Of a DNA stretch of 64,000 nt, positions 8,986 through 18,589 are shown in pieces (within the stretch, counting starts at the first letter, position 1; every line of letters begins with the position of its first letter). Position numbers and translations under genes: made by a program. The stretch is from Janthinobacterium sp. J1-1 (GTDB taxonomy: Bacteria; Pseudomonadota; Gammaproteobacteria; Burkholderiales; Burkholderiaceae_D): contig NZ_CP132339.1 of the NCBI RefSeq assembly GCF_030944405.1, positions 4,402,001 to 4,466,000 on the forward strand, in the 5' to 3' direction. The notes under the pieces are model-generated. The model searched no databases. It had not been told where the DNA came from and was given only the letters and a program-made list of their open reading frames with translations.

Positions 8986-9900
8986 ATGGATAGCCTGGGC
9001 AGTATCGCCATGTTCGTGCAGGTGGCCGACAGCGGCAGTTTTTCGGCCACCGCCCGCCAGCTGGGCTTGTCGTCTTCCGCAGTGGGCAAAAGCGTGGCGC
9101 GCATGGAGGCGCGGCTGGGCGCGCGCCTGTTCCGGCGCAGCACGCGCCATCTGTCGCTGACAGTGGAAGGGGAACAGTTCCTGGCGCGCTGCCGGCGCAT
9201 CCTGGCCGAGGTGGAGGCGGCCGAGCACGAACTGAGCGCTTCAGCGAAGGGGCCCAGCGGGAAACTGCGCATCAGCCTGCCACGCTACAGCGGCCTGTTC
9301 GATACGGCCATCCTGGCCTTCATGCGGGCCTATCCGGCCGTCGAGCTGGACCTGGATTTTTCGGATACGCTGGTCAATGTCGTCAGCGACGGCTACGACG
9401 TCGTGGTGCGCACGGGTGCGCTGGCCGATTCGGGCCTGGCGTCGCGCCGCCTGTGCACGTTTCGCCGCCTGCTGGTGGCTGCGCCTGCATACCTGGCCCG
9501 GCATGGCCGTCCCGCCACCCCGGCCGGGCTGGCGCAACATGCACAGCTGCATTATCGCTTTCCCGCCACCGGCAGGCTTGAGCAATGGCCGCTGGCGCCC
9601 GGCGATCCCGTGGCCGCTTCTGCGATGGTCTGCAATAGCGTGGAGATGCGCGTGTTCCTGGCTGTGCAGGGGCAGGGCATCGCCTATCTGCCAGCGTTCA
9701 CTGTCGGGCGTGAGCTGGCGGCGGGACAGCTGGAAAGCCTGCTTGATGACCATACGCAGGAACAGGCGACCTTCTGGCTGCTGTGGCCGGCCAGCAGTCA
9801 TCTGCCGTCGCGGCTGCGCGTTTTTATCGATTTTCTGGTTGAAAAGCTTGAGAACGGCGGGCCGGCGTCGCGGCCCGGGGAACCCTGGTTTGGCACTTGA
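8986..9900 (+). CDS. LysR-family transcriptional regulator
   Basis: A 304-residue LysR protein. Residues 1-60 are the winged helix-turn-helix (SLGSIAMFVQVADSGSFSATARQLGLSSSAVGKSVARME split over two helices), followed by the periplasmic-binding-like effector domain. The sequence is typical of the large subgroup that represses or activates a divergent transporter. It shares a 118-bp promoter gap with the MFS exporter at 7371-8867 and most probably controls it. AAGGGAATAAA precedes the ATG. Confidence 0.85.
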   Translation: MDSLGSIAMFVQVADSGSFSATARQLGLSSSAVGKSVARMEARLGARLFRRSTRHLSLTVEGEQFLARCRRILAEVEAAEHELSASAKGPSGKLRISLPRYSGLFDTAILAFMRAYPAVELDLDFSDTLVNVVSDGYDVVVRTGALADSGLASRRLCTFRRLLVAAPAYLARHGRPATPAGLAQHAQLHYRFPATGRLEQWPLAPGDPVAASAMVCNSVEMRVFLAVQGQGIAYLPAFTVGRELAAGQLESLLDDHTQEQATFWLLWPASSHLPSRLRVFIDFLVEKLENGGPASRPGEPWFGT

Positions 9901-9959
9901 TCCGGTACATGCTTTGCCGGTTCGTCTATTTCTGGCCTTCCTGTTTTTTGCGTGCCCTG

Positions 9960-12150
9960 TTAAAAACTGGCGCGCAGCGTTAATTGTGCGTTGCGCGGGT
10001 CGCCATAATAGCCGCTGCCATACAGGCCATAGCCGCTGTAATACATCTTGTCGAACACATTGTTGATGTTCAATACTGCGCTGAGCCGGCTGTTGACCAC
10101 GTAGCGCGCCATCAGGCCGGCCACGGCGAAGCTGCCTTCATCGGCGCGCGCCGGCACATCGCCCGTCAGGGTGGTGCTGTACCAGGTGCGGCCCTGCCAG
10201 TTCAGGTTGGCGCCGACCGTCAGTTGCCGCCAGGCGCCGGGCAAGCTTGCGGTCGAAAAACTCGCCCTTGATGCCGCTCTCCCACGAGGCGCCGGTGGTG
10301 GGCGGCAGCGCCCGCGCGTTGGCGTCGCTGACCGATTGCGGATCGAAAATGCTGGCGTAGCTGAGGTAGGCTGAATAGGTGGCGTTCAGGTCGTAGACGG
10401 CGCCCGCATACGGCACCAGCTGGTGCCTCTCCTTTGCGTCATCGCGTCCCGTGCCGCCCCAGCCATACACCAGGTCGCCCGTGCGTTCGTACGAATTGAG
10501 GCGGCTGCCGACGATCAGCGACAGGCCGTCGGTCGGCTTGAAGCGAGCCGCGCCATAGGCGGCGTATTCCTTGAATGCATATTGCTGCGTCAGGCTGACC
10601 TGCATGGCCGCAGGCCGTGGCACGGCATTGTTCCAGCGGCGATAGTCGATCTCCACATTGCCGCCGCCATAAGCGATGTAGTTGGAATCGCGGTGGCTGG
10701 CATTGATGCCGAACACCAGTTCATGCTGGCGCCCCAGCCACTGGAACGGCCCCGTCGCATAGGCATCGAGCGAATTGCTGTCGATGACATAGGTCTTGGC
10801 GCCGCGCTGCAATGTGGCCAGGCCCGTCGCCTGGTCGGGATAGGGGCCCCAGCTGATGATATTGGCTTGCAGCTGGTCCGTATCGCCCTTCCAGTGGCTC
10901 GCTTCGGCCCGCAGCTGCCAGCCATTGTCGAACAGGTGTTCCGCGGCGGCAAATACGCGCGTGCTGTTGCTGCCCGCGTCGGTCCAGCGCGCGGCCGGAT
11001 TGAAGGAGCGGGCAAAGCGGGTGCGGCTGCCATCGCTGTAGAACAGCGGATTCTGGCCAAAAGACGAGCCTTGCGAGCCGATCTTCTGGTAGTCTAGCCC
11101 GGCCAGCACCTTTGTGCGTGGCGACAGGTCCGCCTCGATCACGCCGTAGGCCACAGTCTTGTTCTGGCGGTAGTAATCGATATGCGAGCCATGATCCTGG
11201 TAGGCCGCCACCAGCCGCGCGCGCAGCGAGCCGTCGGCATTGAGCGGGCCGGACAGGTCAGCCTCGGCCCGGTAGCGGTCTTCGCTGCCCAGGCTAACCT
11301 GCGCATGGGCCTGGAACTGGCGCGTGGGCTTCTTGCGCACCAGGTTGACGGCACCGGCCGGGCTGCCGGCGCCGCTCATCAGGCCATTCGCGCCGCGCAC
11401 CACTTCCACCCGGTCATAGATCGCCATGTCGCGGATGCCCAGGCCGTTCGAGTTGGTGCCAAAATCAAAGGTGGGCACGCCGTCATACTGGAAACTATTC
11501 AGGCTGAAGCCGCGCGCATAGTAGTTGTAGCGCTCGGAATCGTCGTGCGAGACGGTCACGCCGGGCGTCTGCTGCAGCACGTCGGCCAGGGTGGCGATGC
11601 CCTGGTCGTCCATCTGCTGGCGCGTGATGACGGTCAGCGACTGTGGCGTTTCGCGCGGCGACAGCACGAAACGGGTGGCGGTGCCGGCCAGCGCCGCCGC
11701 ATAGGCGCCGCTGTTTTCCGTTTCCGGCACCGGCGCGTTGCCGGCCGTGACGGTGATCTCGGCCAGGCTCTGTTCGCCGCCCTGGATCGCGTCGGCCGTT
11801 TTGGTCAGCGCACGCAAGGCGAAGTCGGCTGGCCCCAGGCGTACCGCCGTCAGGCCGCTGCCTGCCAGCAGCAGGCGCAGCGCCGTTTCGGCGTCGTGGC
11901 TGCCCGCCAGGCCGGCGCTGTGCAAGCCGCGCAGCTCGCCGGCCTGGTAGGTCAATGTCAGGCCGGCCTTGCGGGCCAGCTGTTCCAGCGCCGCGTCGAG
12001 CGGGCCGGCGGCGATCTGCAAGGAGTAGACGGCGCTGTACGCCGCGCCCTGCTGGGCCATGGCGGGCGCCGCCAGCAGCAACAGGGCGGCGGCGACGGCG
12101 CTGGCCAGGGTGGAACGGCAGGGAAGGTGTTTTATCGAAGAAGAGATCAT
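9960..12150 (-). pseudogene. TonB-dependent siderophore receptor, broken by an internal deletion with frame change
   Basis: The frame from 12150 encodes a signal peptide, an STN signalling domain (about 45-95), a TonB-box-like segment (SLAEITVTAG), a plug domain (TPQSLTVITRQQMDDQG) and most of a 22-strand barrel: an FpvA/FecA-type receptor with surface signalling. After GEFFDRKL (about residue 634) the frame changes. The true C-terminal barrel (PGAWRQLTVGANLNWQ through NNVFDK to the terminal Phe) continues in another frame to 9960. Family knowledge says about 70-85 residues of barrel normally separate these two segments. So the junction, near an AAGCTT at 10243-10248, looks like a deletion of about 0.24 kb that is not a multiple of three. 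The product would lack the last strands and is probably non-functional. Confidence 0.75.
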
Positions 12151-12216
12151 GGCGCTTTCAAGGTGAGTGGTGTCTGACTGGTTGCCGTGCGGGCCGGCCA
12201 GATCCCCTCAACTTTT

Positions 12217-13176
12217 TTACGCTTTTTTCAAGGTGACCCAGAAACGCGTGCGGTAGACGGCGACGATGGCCTGTGTTTGCAGCAGCACGCGCAAGGCCCG
12301 TTCCGGATCGCCGAGCTGGAATACGCCGGAAATTGGCAGCTGCGCGATGTCGGCGTCGCACTGCAGCAGGCCGTGGCGGTGGCGCGCCAGTTCCGCCACC
12401 AGCCGTCCCAGCGGCATCTCGCGCGCCACGATCACGCCGTCCAGCCAGGCGGCCGGATCGTCGTGCCGGTCCTGGTCGCGCCAGATGCGCACGCCATCGG
12501 TCAGCAGCGCGTCGCCCGCCCGCGCCAGCACTGGTTCCGCGCTGGCGGCCGTCGCCTGCATCTGCACGGCATCCTGCTGCACGGTCAGGCGCGTCAGCGG
12601 CACTGCGCCGTCCTCAAGGCGGCGGACGGTAAAGCGCGTGCCCAGTGCCTGCATGCGGGCCGTGTCCGTATCGACCCGGAACGGCCGGCGCAGCGCATCG
12701 ATGCCGGTGGTGACGGCGATTTCGCCGCGCAGCAGCGTCAGCAGGCGGCGCGCGCCATCGTATCGCACGTTGACGGCGGTGCCGGCATTGAGATTGAGCA
12801 GGCTGCCGTCGGGCAGCGTGACGGCCAGGCGCTGGCCGGTGCCGGTGTGGTAGTCGGCGCGGCTGTCGAGCACCAGCCAGGCGCCGGTGCCGGCCACGCC
12901 GAGGGCGGCGGCCAGCTTGAGCGACTGGCGGCGCTGGCGCCGGCGCGCCAGGCTGGCGTCCAAGGTGGCGCGGCTTGCGTCCGGCGGCAGGCCGGAGAGC
13001 TGGCCTTGCATGGCGGCGATGCGCTGCCACGCTGTTTCATGGCGGGCATCGGCGTCACGCCATTGCCGCAGGGCTTGCAAGGTGGCTGGCAGCGGGCCAT
13101 GCAGTTGCAGCCGCACGGCCCAGGCGATGGCTTGCTCGACCGGATCGTCCTGTCCTTGCGGCGAGACCTGTCGCAT
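12217..13176 (-). CDS. fecR: FecR-family anti-sigma/sigma regulator
   Basis: A 319-residue protein. It has a cytoplasmic N-terminal part with a WxxRxxxxRxA-like ETAWQRIAAMQ segment, one membrane span (about 88-105), and a periplasmic FecR domain (GQRLAVTLPDGSLLNLN onward). The C-terminal region pairs with the receptor's STN domain. FecR proteins relay the signal of a loaded TonB-dependent receptor to an ECF sigma factor. Its start codon overlaps the sigma factor stop (ATGA at 13176), and the receptor gene follows 66 bp later, so the three form one iron-signalling unit. Its signalling partner, the receptor, looks broken, which would leave this protein without a signal. Confidence 0.85.
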   Translation of the reverse strand: MRQVSPQGQDDPVEQAIAWAVRLQLHGPLPATLQALRQWRDADARHETAWQRIAAMQGQLSGLPPDASRATLDASLARRRQRRQSLKLAAALGVAGTGAWLVLDSRADYHTGTGQRLAVTLPDGSLLNLNAGTAVNVRYDGARRLLTLLRGEIAVTTGIDALRRPFRVDTDTARMQALGTRFTVRRLEDGAVPLTRLTVQQDAVQMQATAASAEPVLARAGDALLTDGVRIWRDQDRHDDPAAWLDGVIVAREMPLGRLVAELARHRHGLLQCDADIAQLPISGVFQLGDPERALRVLLQTQAIVAVYRTRFWVTLKKA

Positions 13177-13682
13177 CAGGAAAAGTACACGCGGTAGCAG
13201 GCGCGCCAGGCGCTGGCCAGGTCGCGTTCGACGGTGGCCAGCGACACATCGAGCCGCGCGGCGATGGCCGATCCGGCCAGGCCGTCGAGCTGGGCCAGCA
13301 AAAATGCCTGGCGGGCGCGCGGCTTGAGGGCGTCGAGCGCCGTGTCCAGCCGCAGCAGCGTTACGATGATCAGCAGACGCGCTTCGGGCGACGGCGCCAC
13401 CTGTTCCGGATGAAAGGCCAGCGCCTGCAGGTAGGCTTGTTCCACGTCGCGGCGCCGGTAATGGTCGATCACCAGGCCTTGCGCGATGCGCGTCAGGTAG
13501 GCGCGCGGGGTGCGCAGCGCCGCTGGCGGACGGTCGCGGCGCTGCAGGAGGCGCATGAAAGTGTCCTGCGCCACATCGGCCGCGTCAGCACCGCTGCCCA
13601 GCTTGTGCCGCAGCCAGCCCTGCAGCCAGCCGTGATGGGCGCTGTACAGGACGGACAGATCGGGCGGCGCGGCAGGGGGCAT
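13176..13682 (-). CDS. fecI: FecI-type ECF sigma factor
   Basis: A 168-residue ECF sigma-70 factor. Region 2 contains DAADVAQDTFMRLL and the DNA-melting RAYLTRIAQGLVIDHYRR segment; region 4 contains LDGLAGSAIAARLDVSLATVERDLASA, a helix-turn-helix. It would direct RNA polymerase to iron-transport promoters when released by FecR. It heads the sigma/FecR/receptor set, and a near-perfect Fur operator lies 14 bases upstream of its start, so the unit is presumably repressed by iron-loaded Fur. Confidence 0.88.
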   Translation of the reverse strand: MPPAAPPDLSVLYSAHHGWLQGWLRHKLGSGADAADVAQDTFMRLLQRRDRPPAALRTPRAYLTRIAQGLVIDHYRRRDVEQAYLQALAFHPEQVAPSPEARLLIIVTLLRLDTALDALKPRARQAFLLAQLDGLAGSAIAARLDVSLATVERDLASAWRACYRVYFS

Positions 13683-13695
13683 GGCGGGTCAGGAG

Positions 13696-13728
13696 TGCAA
13701 TAATTGAGAATGATTCTCAATTATTGCA
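13696..13728. promoter_or_regulatory. Fur box: 33-bp perfect palindrome
   Basis: Two 15-base arms are exact reverse complements around a 3-base centre. The core TGAGAATGATTCTCA fits the 7-1-7 Fur consensus (tGAtAATgATTaTCa) well, and the outer arms continue the symmetry as TGCAATAA/TTATTGCA. It sits 14 bp upstream of the ECF sigma start and 120 bp upstream of purT, on the side of the sigma gene. Confidence 0.85.
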
Positions 13729-13847
13729 TTGGCGGCGGGCGCTGGCAAGTGCCGCCGGTGCGCCGCACGGCAGGAAGCGCGCTGTCCAAGAGCGCCGGCA
13801 TTTGTTATAGTTCCAGCCATCTTTCCCTACGCCCCACGCCATTACCC

Positions 13848-15071
13848 ATGTCCAACACCCTCAGCACGCCCCGCACTTTCGGTACGCCTTTGTCTTCCAC
13901 CGCCATCAAGGTCATGCTGCTCGGTTCCGGCGAACTGGGCAAGGAAGTGATCATTGCCCTGCAGCGCCTGGGGGTGGAGGTGATCGCGGTCGACCGTTAT
14001 CCGAACGCGCCCGGCCATCCGGTGGCGCACCGCTCGCATGTGATTGACATGAGCGACGGCGTGGCGCTGGCCGCCCTGATCGATCTGGAAAAGCCTGACC
14101 TGATCGTGCCCGAAATCGAAGCGATCGCCACCGATACCCTGGCGGCGCTGGAGGCGGCCGGCCAGATCACCTGCATTCCGACCGCGCGCGCGGCCCAGCT
14201 GACGATGAACCGCGAAGGCATACGCCGTCTGGCGGCCGAAGACCTTGGCGTGGCGACGTCGCCGTACCGCTTCGCCAGCAGCTTGCAGGAATTGCAGCTG
14301 GCCTGCCAGGAAATCGGTTTTCCCTGCGTGGTGAAACCGGTCATGTCGTCGTCGGGCAAGGGCCAGTCAAAGCTGGACAGCGCGGCGGAGGTGGAAACCG
14401 CGTGGGCGTATGCGGCCAGCGGTAGCCGGGTCGACACGGGCCGGGTGATCGTCGAAGGCTTTATCGATTTCGACTACGAGATCACCCTGCTGACGGTGCG
14501 CGCCATCGGTGCCTCCGGCCAGGTCGAGACGCAGTTCTGCGAGCCGATCGGCCACCTGCAGGTGCAGGGCGACTATGTGGAATCGTGGCAGCCGGCGCGC
14601 ATGGCGCCGCTGGCGCTTGAACGTTCGCGCGAGATCGCGCGCAAGGTGACCGATGACCTGGGTGGCCTGGGCCTGTTCGGCGTCGAGCTGTTCGTCAAGG
14701 ACGATATGGTCTGGTTCTCGGAAGTGAGCCCGCGGCCGCACGACACCGGCATGGTGACCATGGCCAGCCAGGTGCAGAGCGAATTCGAACTGCACGCGAA
14801 AGCCATCCTGGGCTTGCCCGTCAACGTGGCGCTGCGCTCGCCGGGCGCGTCGGCCGTGATCTACGGCCAGCTGGAAGCGAAAGGCATCGCCTTCGAAGGC
14901 GTGGCTGACGCCTTGAGCGTGCCTGGCGCCGACCTGCGTTTGTTCGGCAAGCCCGAGTCGTTTGCGCGCCGCCGCATGGGCGTGGCGCTGGCTACCGCCG
15001 ACGATGTCGATACCGCGCGCCAGCGCGCCGTGCTGGCCGCCTCGAAAGTCCAACCCGTGGAGAAAACATGA
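13848..15071 (+). CDS. purT: Formate-dependent phosphoribosylglycinamide formyltransferase (GAR transformylase 2)
   Basis: A 407-residue ATP-grasp enzyme that makes formylglycinamide ribonucleotide from GAR, formate and ATP in purine synthesis. [22 protein letters not shown] and [20 protein letters not shown] are the N-terminal nucleotide and substrate segments. [14 protein letters not shown] is the ATP-grasp loop, and the [11 protein letters not shown] region is the metal/phosphate site. The length matches PurT of E. coli. The frame is open from 13704, but the start at [10 protein letters not shown] gives the known N terminus. It overlaps the next gene by 4 bases (ATGA), so the two are co-transcribed. 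Confidence 0.95.
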   Translation: MSNTLSTPRTFGTPLSSTAIKVMLLGSGELGKEVIIALQRLGVEVIAVDRYPNAPGHPVAHRSHVIDMSDGVALAALIDLEKPDLIVPEIEAIATDTLAALEAAGQITCIPTARAAQLTMNREGIRRLAAEDLGVATSPYRFASSLQELQLACQEIGFPCVVKPVMSSSGKGQSKLDSAAEVETAWAYAASGSRVDTGRVIVEGFIDFDYEITLLTVRAIGASGQVETQFCEPIGHLQVQGDYVESWQPARMAPLALERSREIARKVTDDLGGLGLFGVELFVKDDMVWFSEVSPRPHDTGMVTMASQVQSEFELHAKAILGLPVNVALRSPGASAVIYGQLEAKGIAFEGVADALSVPGADLRLFGKPESFARRRMGVALATADDVDTARQRAVLAASKVQPVEKT

Positions 15072-15778
15072 GCGAAGAAGAGATCCCCTACATAGTCCCG
15101 TCGGAACACGCGGTGGTCGGCAAGGCGGCCGGCGCGCAGATGCTGGCCAACGCCTGCGCCGCGCGCGACGCCTTTTATGCCAGCCTGGGCGCCATCGACG
15201 GCGATGTGCTGGCGCCGCTGGTGAACCCGTCCTTCATGGGCGGGCCGCGCTGGCCGTCGCTGCGCCAGGCCTGGCGCGTGATCCGCCGGCCCGGTTCTAT
15301 CATTATCGCCAGCGATGGCCTCAGCGACCCGTTCGAGGACGACGACGATATCTTCGAGCCACGCGGCTACCTGGTGGAGGTCTGCGTCGAGGCGCCCCTG
15401 TCCAGCGTCGAGGGCGATGATATCGCCGGTTCCTGGCTGTTCGACCTGGTATATCAATTGAGCCAGAACGTGGCCGATCACGGTTCGATCGACTTGCTGG
15501 TCGAGCGCCATGGCAGCGTGTCGATGGCGCTGGACCTGCAAGCGCCGCCCGATGGCCTGGAAGACGAGAATGAACAGGTGGGCGTGCTGATCGACGCCAC
15601 GGCGCCGACCATTCCCGCTTTCTTCGATACGCCGTATGGCCCGGTGATGATGTTGACGGCCACCGTGCTGCAGCCGGCGGAACTGGCCGATATCGGCGCG
15701 GCCGAAGACCGCGCCGGCGCGCGCGGCGCTGGCCAGGGCCCTGGCCGCCTCGCCGACCGGGCGCCTCAGCGTGGCTGA
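15068..15778 (+). CDS. Unidentified acidic protein coupled to purT; probable frame change near the 3' end
   Basis: A 236-residue frame overlapping the purT stop. The first 210 residues are acidic and well behaved, with [37 protein letters not shown] and [19 protein letters not shown] as the clearest stretches. I do not recognise a family with confidence. After about residue 212 the sequence becomes Gly/Arg-rich ([17 protein letters not shown]), while another frame reads the more natural [20 protein letters not shown] and stops at 15801-15803. A one- or two-base indel around 15700-15725 is therefore likely, either real or a sequence error. Confidence 0.55.
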   Translation: MSEEEIPYIVPSEHAVVGKAAGAQMLANACAARDAFYASLGAIDGDVLAPLVNPSFMGGPRWPSLRQAWRVIRRPGSIIIASDGLSDPFEDDDDIFEPRGYLVEVCVEAPLSSVEGDDIAGSWLFDLVYQLSQNVADHGSIDLLVERHGSVSMALDLQAPPDGLEDENEQVGVLIDATAPTIPAFFDTPYGPVMMLTATVLQPAELADIGAAEDRAGARGAGQGPGRLADRAPQRG

Positions 15779-15789
15779 CCGTCCGGCCG

Positions 15790-16449
15790 TCATTCTGCCG
15801 TAGGGCTGTCCTTGTCAGCTTTGGCCTCGGCCGGCGGCTCCTGCCACTGGCCGGCTTTCTTCAGCTGGTTTTTCAGGCCCTGCAAGGGGAAACCCAGTGC
15901 GTAGGCCCTGGCCGCATGCTCGCGCGCCTGCGCGTACTCCTTGCGCTTGACGTACAGCAGGCCCAGGTTGTACTGCAGGGTGGCGTGTTCGGGCGACCGG
16001 CGCGCCGCTTCCTGCAGTTGTTCCAGCGCCGCCGCCTCCTGTTTGGTGGCCAGCAGGTAGTTACCGAACACCATGCGCGCCGTCGTGTCGTGCGGCGCAT
16101 AGGCGATGGCGCGCTCGAAATAGCAGCTGACCGTGTAGCGCGCGCCCACCGGTTGCACGCGCTTGTCGCGCTGGCCCAGCTTGGCCATCGCGGCCAGTGC
16201 CCGGTGATGGTTGGGGAAGTGCTCCAGGGTGTAGCTGATGTCGCCACCCAGGCTGCCCGTCATGCCCTGCTTCAGGCTTTCCACATCGCGCGAAAAATGG
16301 TATTGCTCGACCACCGCCAGGCCGGCCCGGTCGTCCGGGCTGGTGTAGTCGCCGCCCGGATCGTGTTTTACATACGGCGGGCAGGTCGATTGCGCGGCGG
16401 CGGGGTCGCAGCACGCCAGGCAGGCGCACAGCATCAGCAGGATTTTCAT
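15790..16449 (-). CDS. Exported TPR-repeat protein
   Basis: A 219-residue protein with a cleavable signal peptide (residues 1-19, ending DPAAA). A Cys-containing N-terminal region follows (STCPPYVKHDPGGDYTSPDD), then two to three TPR units around 110-190 (LEQLQEAARRSPEHATLQYNLG). It probably acts in the periplasm as a protein-protein adaptor. It is the last gene of the run starting at 20417: its ATG overlaps the stop of the glycosyltransferase by 4 bases, and GGAG lies ahead of it. The frame is open to 16641, but only the start at 16449 gives a signal peptide. Exosortase loci often carry TPR proteins; this one has no specific name that I know. Confidence 0.7.
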   Translation of the reverse strand: MKILLMLCACLACCDPAAAQSTCPPYVKHDPGGDYTSPDDRAGLAVVEQYHFSRDVESLKQGMTGSLGGDISYTLEHFPNHHRALAAMAKLGQRDKRVQPVGARYTVSCYFERAIAYAPHDTTARMVFGNYLLATKQEAAALEQLQEAARRSPEHATLQYNLGLLYVKRKEYAQAREHAARAYALGFPLQGLKNQLKKAGQWQEPPAEAKADKDSPTAE

Positions 16450-17723
16450 GGTGAACTCCGGTGGATGACCTGGTCGAGCAGTTCGGCCAGCGCATGGCTG
16501 CGCGCCTGGCGCGACTGCAGCAGGATGGCGCCCTGGCTGGCCAGCGGCGCGCGGCCCTGGCGCGCCAGTTCCAGGAAACGCAGCAGCGCGCGCGCGCAGT
16601 CGCCGCTCGAGGCCAGCTGGCCGATGGTGTCGATGCCGCACAGGCGCAGCTTGGCCGCGCTGTCGCCGGCCAGGTCAGTCAGGGCCAGCACGGGCCGGCG
16701 GCAGCGCAGGTATTCATACAGCTTGGCGGGAATCTGGCCGTTGCAGTTGGCCGCCTGCAGCAGCAGCAAGCCGTCGGCCGACTGCATTTCGCGCAGCGCC
16801 TCCTGGTGCGCCTGCAATGGCGCCAGGGTGACCAGGTCGGCGATGCCGAATTTGGCCAGCAGGCCGGCCAGCCAGGCGTCGTGGCCGGTGGCGCGCAGCA
16901 GCAGCTGGAAATTGTGCGCTGCCAGCACGCCGCCTTGGCGCAGCTTGGCCAGGGCGGCGAACAGCGCTTGCGGATCGCGCTCGGACGGATAGATCACGCC
17001 GCTGTGCAGCAGCAGAAAGCGGCTGCGGTGGCTGCCTGCCGCGTGGCTGGCGCAGTCAGTAAATCCGGCCTCGTCGTAGCCGTTCTCGATCAGGCAAAAG
17101 CGTTCGGCCTCCACTTGCGCCAGGCGCCGGCGGTGGCTGTCGAGGGCGCCCGGCGTGGTGCAGACGATGGCCGCGCTGCGGGCGGCGATGCGCTGTTCGA
17201 TCCAGCCATGCAGGCGGTGCACGCGGGCATTGGCGGGATACGGCGCGGTCGGGTCGCTGTCGTCGATCATCGGGTCGCGCTGGTCGGCGATCCACGGCAA
17301 GCCCGTGAGCTTGTGCAAGGTCAGGCCGATCAGGTGGGCGGTGGCGATCGGGTAGGTGGACCAGATCGCGTCGGGCCGGTAGCGCCGTATCATGGCCAGG
17401 CCAGCCGGCACGGCGCTCAGCCACCAGGAACTCCAGCGGTCGGGCAGGGCCAGGCAGGCGGGATAGCGCCCGCGCAGCGACAGATGGCGCGCCGCATCGA
17501 GCGCCGCGCTGCGCCGCACCGTCAACTGGCCGTCGTCCGTGGCCCGGTCGCTGGTGTGGTCGTAGGCGCGCGGGCTGGCACTCAATATCAGCGGCTGCCA
17601 GCCCGCTTCGGGCAGGTAGCGCGCGAAACCCTGGGTGCGCAGCACGCCGCTGCCGCCTTGCAGCGGCGGAAAATGATAGGCCACCATCAGCACGCGGCGC
17701 GGGCCCGGCTGCACGGTCAGCAT
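16446..17723 (-). CDS. Glycosyltransferase family 4 protein of the XrtA locus
   Basis: A 425-residue GT-B enzyme. The N-terminal Rossmann domain starts with VLMVAYHFPPLQGGSGVLRTQGF, a glycine-rich acceptor loop typical of family 4, and IADQRDPM is a conserved mid-segment. The C-terminal nucleotide-sugar domain includes LLLHSGVIYPSERDP and NGQIPAKLYEYLRCRRPVLAL, where Glu replaces the usual ExxxxxxxE second glutamate position. It should transfer one sugar to the lipid-linked repeat on the inner face of the membrane. The start at 17723 overlaps hydrolase 1 by 7 bases; the upstream open frame to 17876 is Arg/Pro-rich and unlikely to be coding. Confidence 0.8.
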   Translation of the reverse strand: MLTVQPGPRRVLMVAYHFPPLQGGSGVLRTQGFARYLPEAGWQPLILSASPRAYDHTSDRATDDGQLTVRRSAALDAARHLSLRGRYPACLALPDRWSSWWLSAVPAGLAMIRRYRPDAIWSTYPIATAHLIGLTLHKLTGLPWIADQRDPMIDDSDPTAPYPANARVHRLHGWIEQRIAARSAAIVCTTPGALDSHRRRLAQVEAERFCLIENGYDEAGFTDCASHAAGSHRSRFLLLHSGVIYPSERDPQALFAALAKLRQGGVLAAHNFQLLLRATGHDAWLAGLLAKFGIADLVTLAPLQAHQEALREMQSADGLLLLQAANCNGQIPAKLYEYLRCRRPVLALTDLAGDSAAKLRLCGIDTIGQLASSGDCARALLRFLELARQGRAPLASQGAILLQSRQARSHALAELLDQVIHRSSP

Positions 17724-18589
17724 GAAGCGATCCAGTCGGCGCACAGGCGTTCGACCCGGGCGCGCGCGGCGGCGCTGGAAAAAGTATGATTGGCGCCAGG
17801 CACCTCCTCTTGGCGCCAGTTGCGGCGCTGGCCCAGTTCGCGCCAGGCGCGGTCGTTTGCCAGCAGGGTGGTCCATTCGCGCGCGCCCAGGTCATCGCCG
17901 CTCAGGATCAGCAGCACCTTGCCGCGAAAGCAGCCCAGCGCCTGGAACAGCAGGGCTGCCGGGGCCAGCGCATCCTGCTGGCTGTTATGGGTGTCGGCCG
18001 CCACCTGGCGCAGCGACGCCAGGCTGTCTTTCATTTGCACGCCGCCGCCGGCCAATTTGCGCCAGAAGTCCGCTTGCAGCAGGCGCGGCAAATAATAGTG
18101 GCGCAAGGTGGCGCGCGCCAGCACCGCCGGGCTGCGCACCCAGGGATTGAGCAGGATCAGGCCGCTGATGCGCGGGTCGCGCGGCGCGTGGCAGGCGGCC
18201 GCCGTGGCGCCGTCGCACAAGCCCCACAGCACCACCTCGCGCAGGGCCGGCACGGCGGCGAAAAACTGCGCCAGCGCGGCGGCGATGTCGGCGTCGACCT
18301 GGCGGTAGTCGCGTGGTGCCCCTTCGCTGTCGCCCATGCCGCGGTAGTCGAAGCGCAGCACGGCGACGCCGCGCGCGGCCAGGAAGCGCGCCAGCAAAAC
18401 GAACTGGCGGTGGCTGCCGGCGCGGTATTGCGGCCCGCCCGTGACGATCAATACGCCGCGCGGGCCCGGCGTGGACGGCATTGTCAATATGCCGACCAGG
18501 CGCGCCTCGGCGTCGTCGGCGCAGCGAAAGCGCAGCGCCAGCTGGTGGACGGTTGCCAGGGTGTCCGTGGTGGACAGTTCAGCATGCAT
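17717..18589 (-). CDS. Exosortase A system-associated hydrolase 1
   Basis: A 290-residue alpha/beta-hydrolase-fold protein of the hydrolase-1 family found next to xrtA. GVLIVTGGPQYRAGSHRQF begins the fold and RFDYRGMGDSEG is the family loop. LWGLCDGATAA occupies the nucleophile elbow, with Cys-Asp where a GxSxG serine would be, and PGANHTF gives the catalytic His. The Cys at the elbow suggests a thiol nucleophile or no classical esterase chemistry. It overlaps hydrolase 2 by 11 bases and the glycosyltransferase by 7, so it belongs to the acyl carrier protein operon. A role in releasing or moving the acyl group made by that operon is an inference. Confidence 0.85.
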   Translation of the reverse strand: MHAELSTTDTLATVHQLALRFRCADDAEARLVGILTMPSTPGPRGVLIVTGGPQYRAGSHRQFVLLARFLAARGVAVLRFDYRGMGDSEGAPRDYRQVDADIAAALAQFFAAVPALREVVLWGLCDGATAAACHAPRDPRISGLILLNPWVRSPAVLARATLRHYYLPRLLQADFWRKLAGGGVQMKDSLASLRQVAADTHNSQQDALAPAALLFQALGCFRGKVLLILSGDDLGAREWTTLLANDRAWRELGQRRNWRQEEVPGANHTFSSAAARARVERLCADWIASC

